From contig NZ_JAHUBR010000001.1 of assembly GCF_025376885.1 (NCBI RefSeq), positions 2,232,001-2,296,000 of the forward strand: DNA of 64,000 nt, given 5' to 3'. A model generated the notes under the pieces. The model was not told the origin of the DNA. It did not search any database and saw only the letters and a program-made list of their open reading frames with translations. Made by a program: the position numbers and the translations under genes. Source of the stretch: Pseudoruegeria sp. SHC-113 (GTDB lineage: Bacteria; Pseudomonadota; Alphaproteobacteria; Rhodobacterales; Rhodobacteraceae). Positions 62,983-64,000 of the stretch are shown here, piece after piece. Each line of letters opens with the position of its first letter. Within the stretch, counting starts at the first letter, position 1.

Positions 62983-64000
62983 CGGGGCTGGCTCCTTTCT
63001 TCCGGGAATTGGGCGGCGCGACGGAGCCGCGCGTAATCAGATTGACGGGCAGCACGATCCGGCCCTGCCCTTTCGGGTCCGCCGGGCGCAGCCCGCAGTT
63101 CTCGGCCACGCGCGCGGCGAGCCGTTCGGCGATCAGGTCCACCGGCTGGGCCACGGCGGTGATCGGTGGGACAGAGAGGCGGAAGAGTTCGGAATCGTCG
63201 AAACTGACGAGCGAGATCTCTTCGGGAATGCGCAGGCCCTTCTGGCGCAAATGGGTGAGCGCGCCTGTGGCGGTGCGGAAGTTCGCGCCAAACACCGCGG
63301 TGGGCGGATCTTCCATGGCCAGAAAATGCGCCATGCCTTCTGCGCCGCCGGCCCGCGTCCAGTTGCTTTCGTGGATCAGATCGTCGGCCGCCTCCAGCCC
63401 GGCGGCCTCCAGCGCCATGCGCCAGCCCGCCAGCCGGTCAAGGCTGGTGCGCGCAGTGAGCGTGCCGGTGAGGATGCCGATGCGCCGGTGGCCTGCCTTG
63501 ATCAGGTGTTCGGTGGCCGCACGCGCGCCGCCGATGTTATCGACCTCAACCCCGTTCAGGCTCAGATCGGCCTGCGGGTTGTCGTAGGTGACAACCGGTG
63601 TGCCCGTCTCGATCAGCTCGCGGATCGCCGCCGCATGAGCCTCGGAGCCGCCCATCACCAGCGTATCGACACGGTAATTGCGGAAAAAATCCAGCGCCGT
63701 GGCGACGGTGGCATGGGCGTTGTCGTGGCAGTGGCTCACGCTCATCATCCCCATTCGCCGCAAAGCGATGGTGAGCTGGGTGACGAGCGCGCTGTGGAAC
63801 TCGTCCAGATTTGGCACCAACACGCCAATCAGCCCGGTGCGCGTGGCCTTCATCGCGCTCGCCAGCGCGTTGCGGCGATAGCCGAGCCGCTCGATGGCCT
63901 CGGCCACGGAGGTATGGTTGGCGGGCTTCACCGGCAGCCCGTTCAGGAAGCGCGAGACCGTGCCGATGGAGACACCGGCCGCATCGGCGACTTCGACAAT
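62969..64000 (-). CDS. LacI-family regulator (5' end beyond window)
   Basis: About 344 codons visible, entering from the right edge. The first residues in the window, IVEVADAAGVSIGTVSRFLN, are the LacI HTH, so only a few codons are missing. Then hinge RLGYRRNALASAMK and a periplasmic-binding-like sugar domain. Overlaps UgpC; probably the autoregulated controller of the cluster. Confidence 0.92.
   Translation of the reverse strand: MVEVADAAGVSIGTVSRFLNGLPVKPANHTSVAEAIERLGYRRNALASAMKATRTGLIGVLVPNLDEFHSALVTQLTIALRRMGMMSVSHCHDNAHATVATALDFFRNYRVDTLVMGGSEAHAAAIRELIETGTPVVTYDNPQADLSLNGVEVDNIGGARAATEHLIKAGHRRIGILTGTLTARTSLDRLAGWRMALEAAGLEAADDLIHESNWTRAGGAEGMAHFLAMEDPPTAVFGANFRTATGALTHLRQKGLRIPEEISLVSFDDSELFRLSVPPITAVAQPVDLIAERLAARVAENCGLRPADPKGQGRIVLPVNLITRGSVAPPNSRKKGASPDAGT

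Overview
This window looks like chromosomal DNA of a GC-rich alphaproteobacterium in the Rhodobacterales (Roseobacter group). The basis is the gene families, the housekeeping neighbourhoods (RNase D next to purN/purM, two GAPDH genes near transketolase, SufE, DUF1127) and the codon use. This is judged by reading; no search was run.

Region 1 (1-15.5 kb) is housekeeping. It holds prfA (cut by the window edge), a small secreted Cys-rich protein, DUF1499, an agmatinase-like gene, zapA with a coiled-coil partner, tkt, two GAPDH genes with a 47-residue membrane protein between them, DUF1127, sufE, a lipoprotein, RNase D, purN, purM, a secreted metallo-beta-lactamase (MBL) fold hydrolase with a divergent LysR, and a CAT-anticodon tRNA. 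Copies of a GTTAGCGC / GCGCTAAC element lie before tkt and both gap genes, suggesting one LacI-type central-carbon regulator.

Region 2 (15.5-29.9 kb) starts with a hypothetical gene and two HupE-like membrane proteins. It continues with a compact oligouronide (probably alginate oligosaccharide) locus: kdgF, kduI and kduD on one strand, and GntR regulator, AlgS/AlgM1/AlgM2/AlgQ-type ABC importer and a PL15-type cytoplasmic exolyase on the other. An unpaired histidine kinase, an MBL hydrolase and tRNA-Asn follow.

Region 3 (29.9-44.7 kb) is an island-like stretch directly after tRNA-Asn. It has lower GC, long non-coding relict segments, an isolated phage terminase small subunit, two AraC regulators, small lipoproteins and membrane proteins, two secreted amidohydrolases, a secreted MBL hydrolase, DUF3299, and two gene fragments (an N-terminal amidohydrolase and a C-terminal AspT/YidE transporter).

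Region 4 (45-52.8 kb) has backbone-like GC. It carries a second version of part of the island: a membrane-anchored TPR regulator divergent from a small helical protein gene, followed by an outer-membrane-like protein, a secreted amidohydrolase and DUF3299. In both copies the TPR regulator is divergent from the small-protein gene, with an inverted repeat in the shared promoter. This paired module (41.4-43.8 kb and 46.2-51.6 kb) is the best candidate here for an undescribed system, possibly an envelope-sensing regulator controlling periplasmic hydrolysis of an unknown amide or ester.

Region 5 (52.9-64 kb) is a sugar/sugar-acid catabolic cluster: a GntR regulator with two winged-helix domains, RraA-like aldolase, SDR, Zn-ADH, a ribose-type ABC importer, aldo-keto reductase, RhaM-type mutarotase, DgoD-like acid-sugar dehydratase, a UgpC-type ATPase and a LacI regulator cut by the window edge. 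It fits oxidation, dehydration and cleavage of a hexose or 6-deoxyhexose; the exact sugar cannot be read from the sequence.
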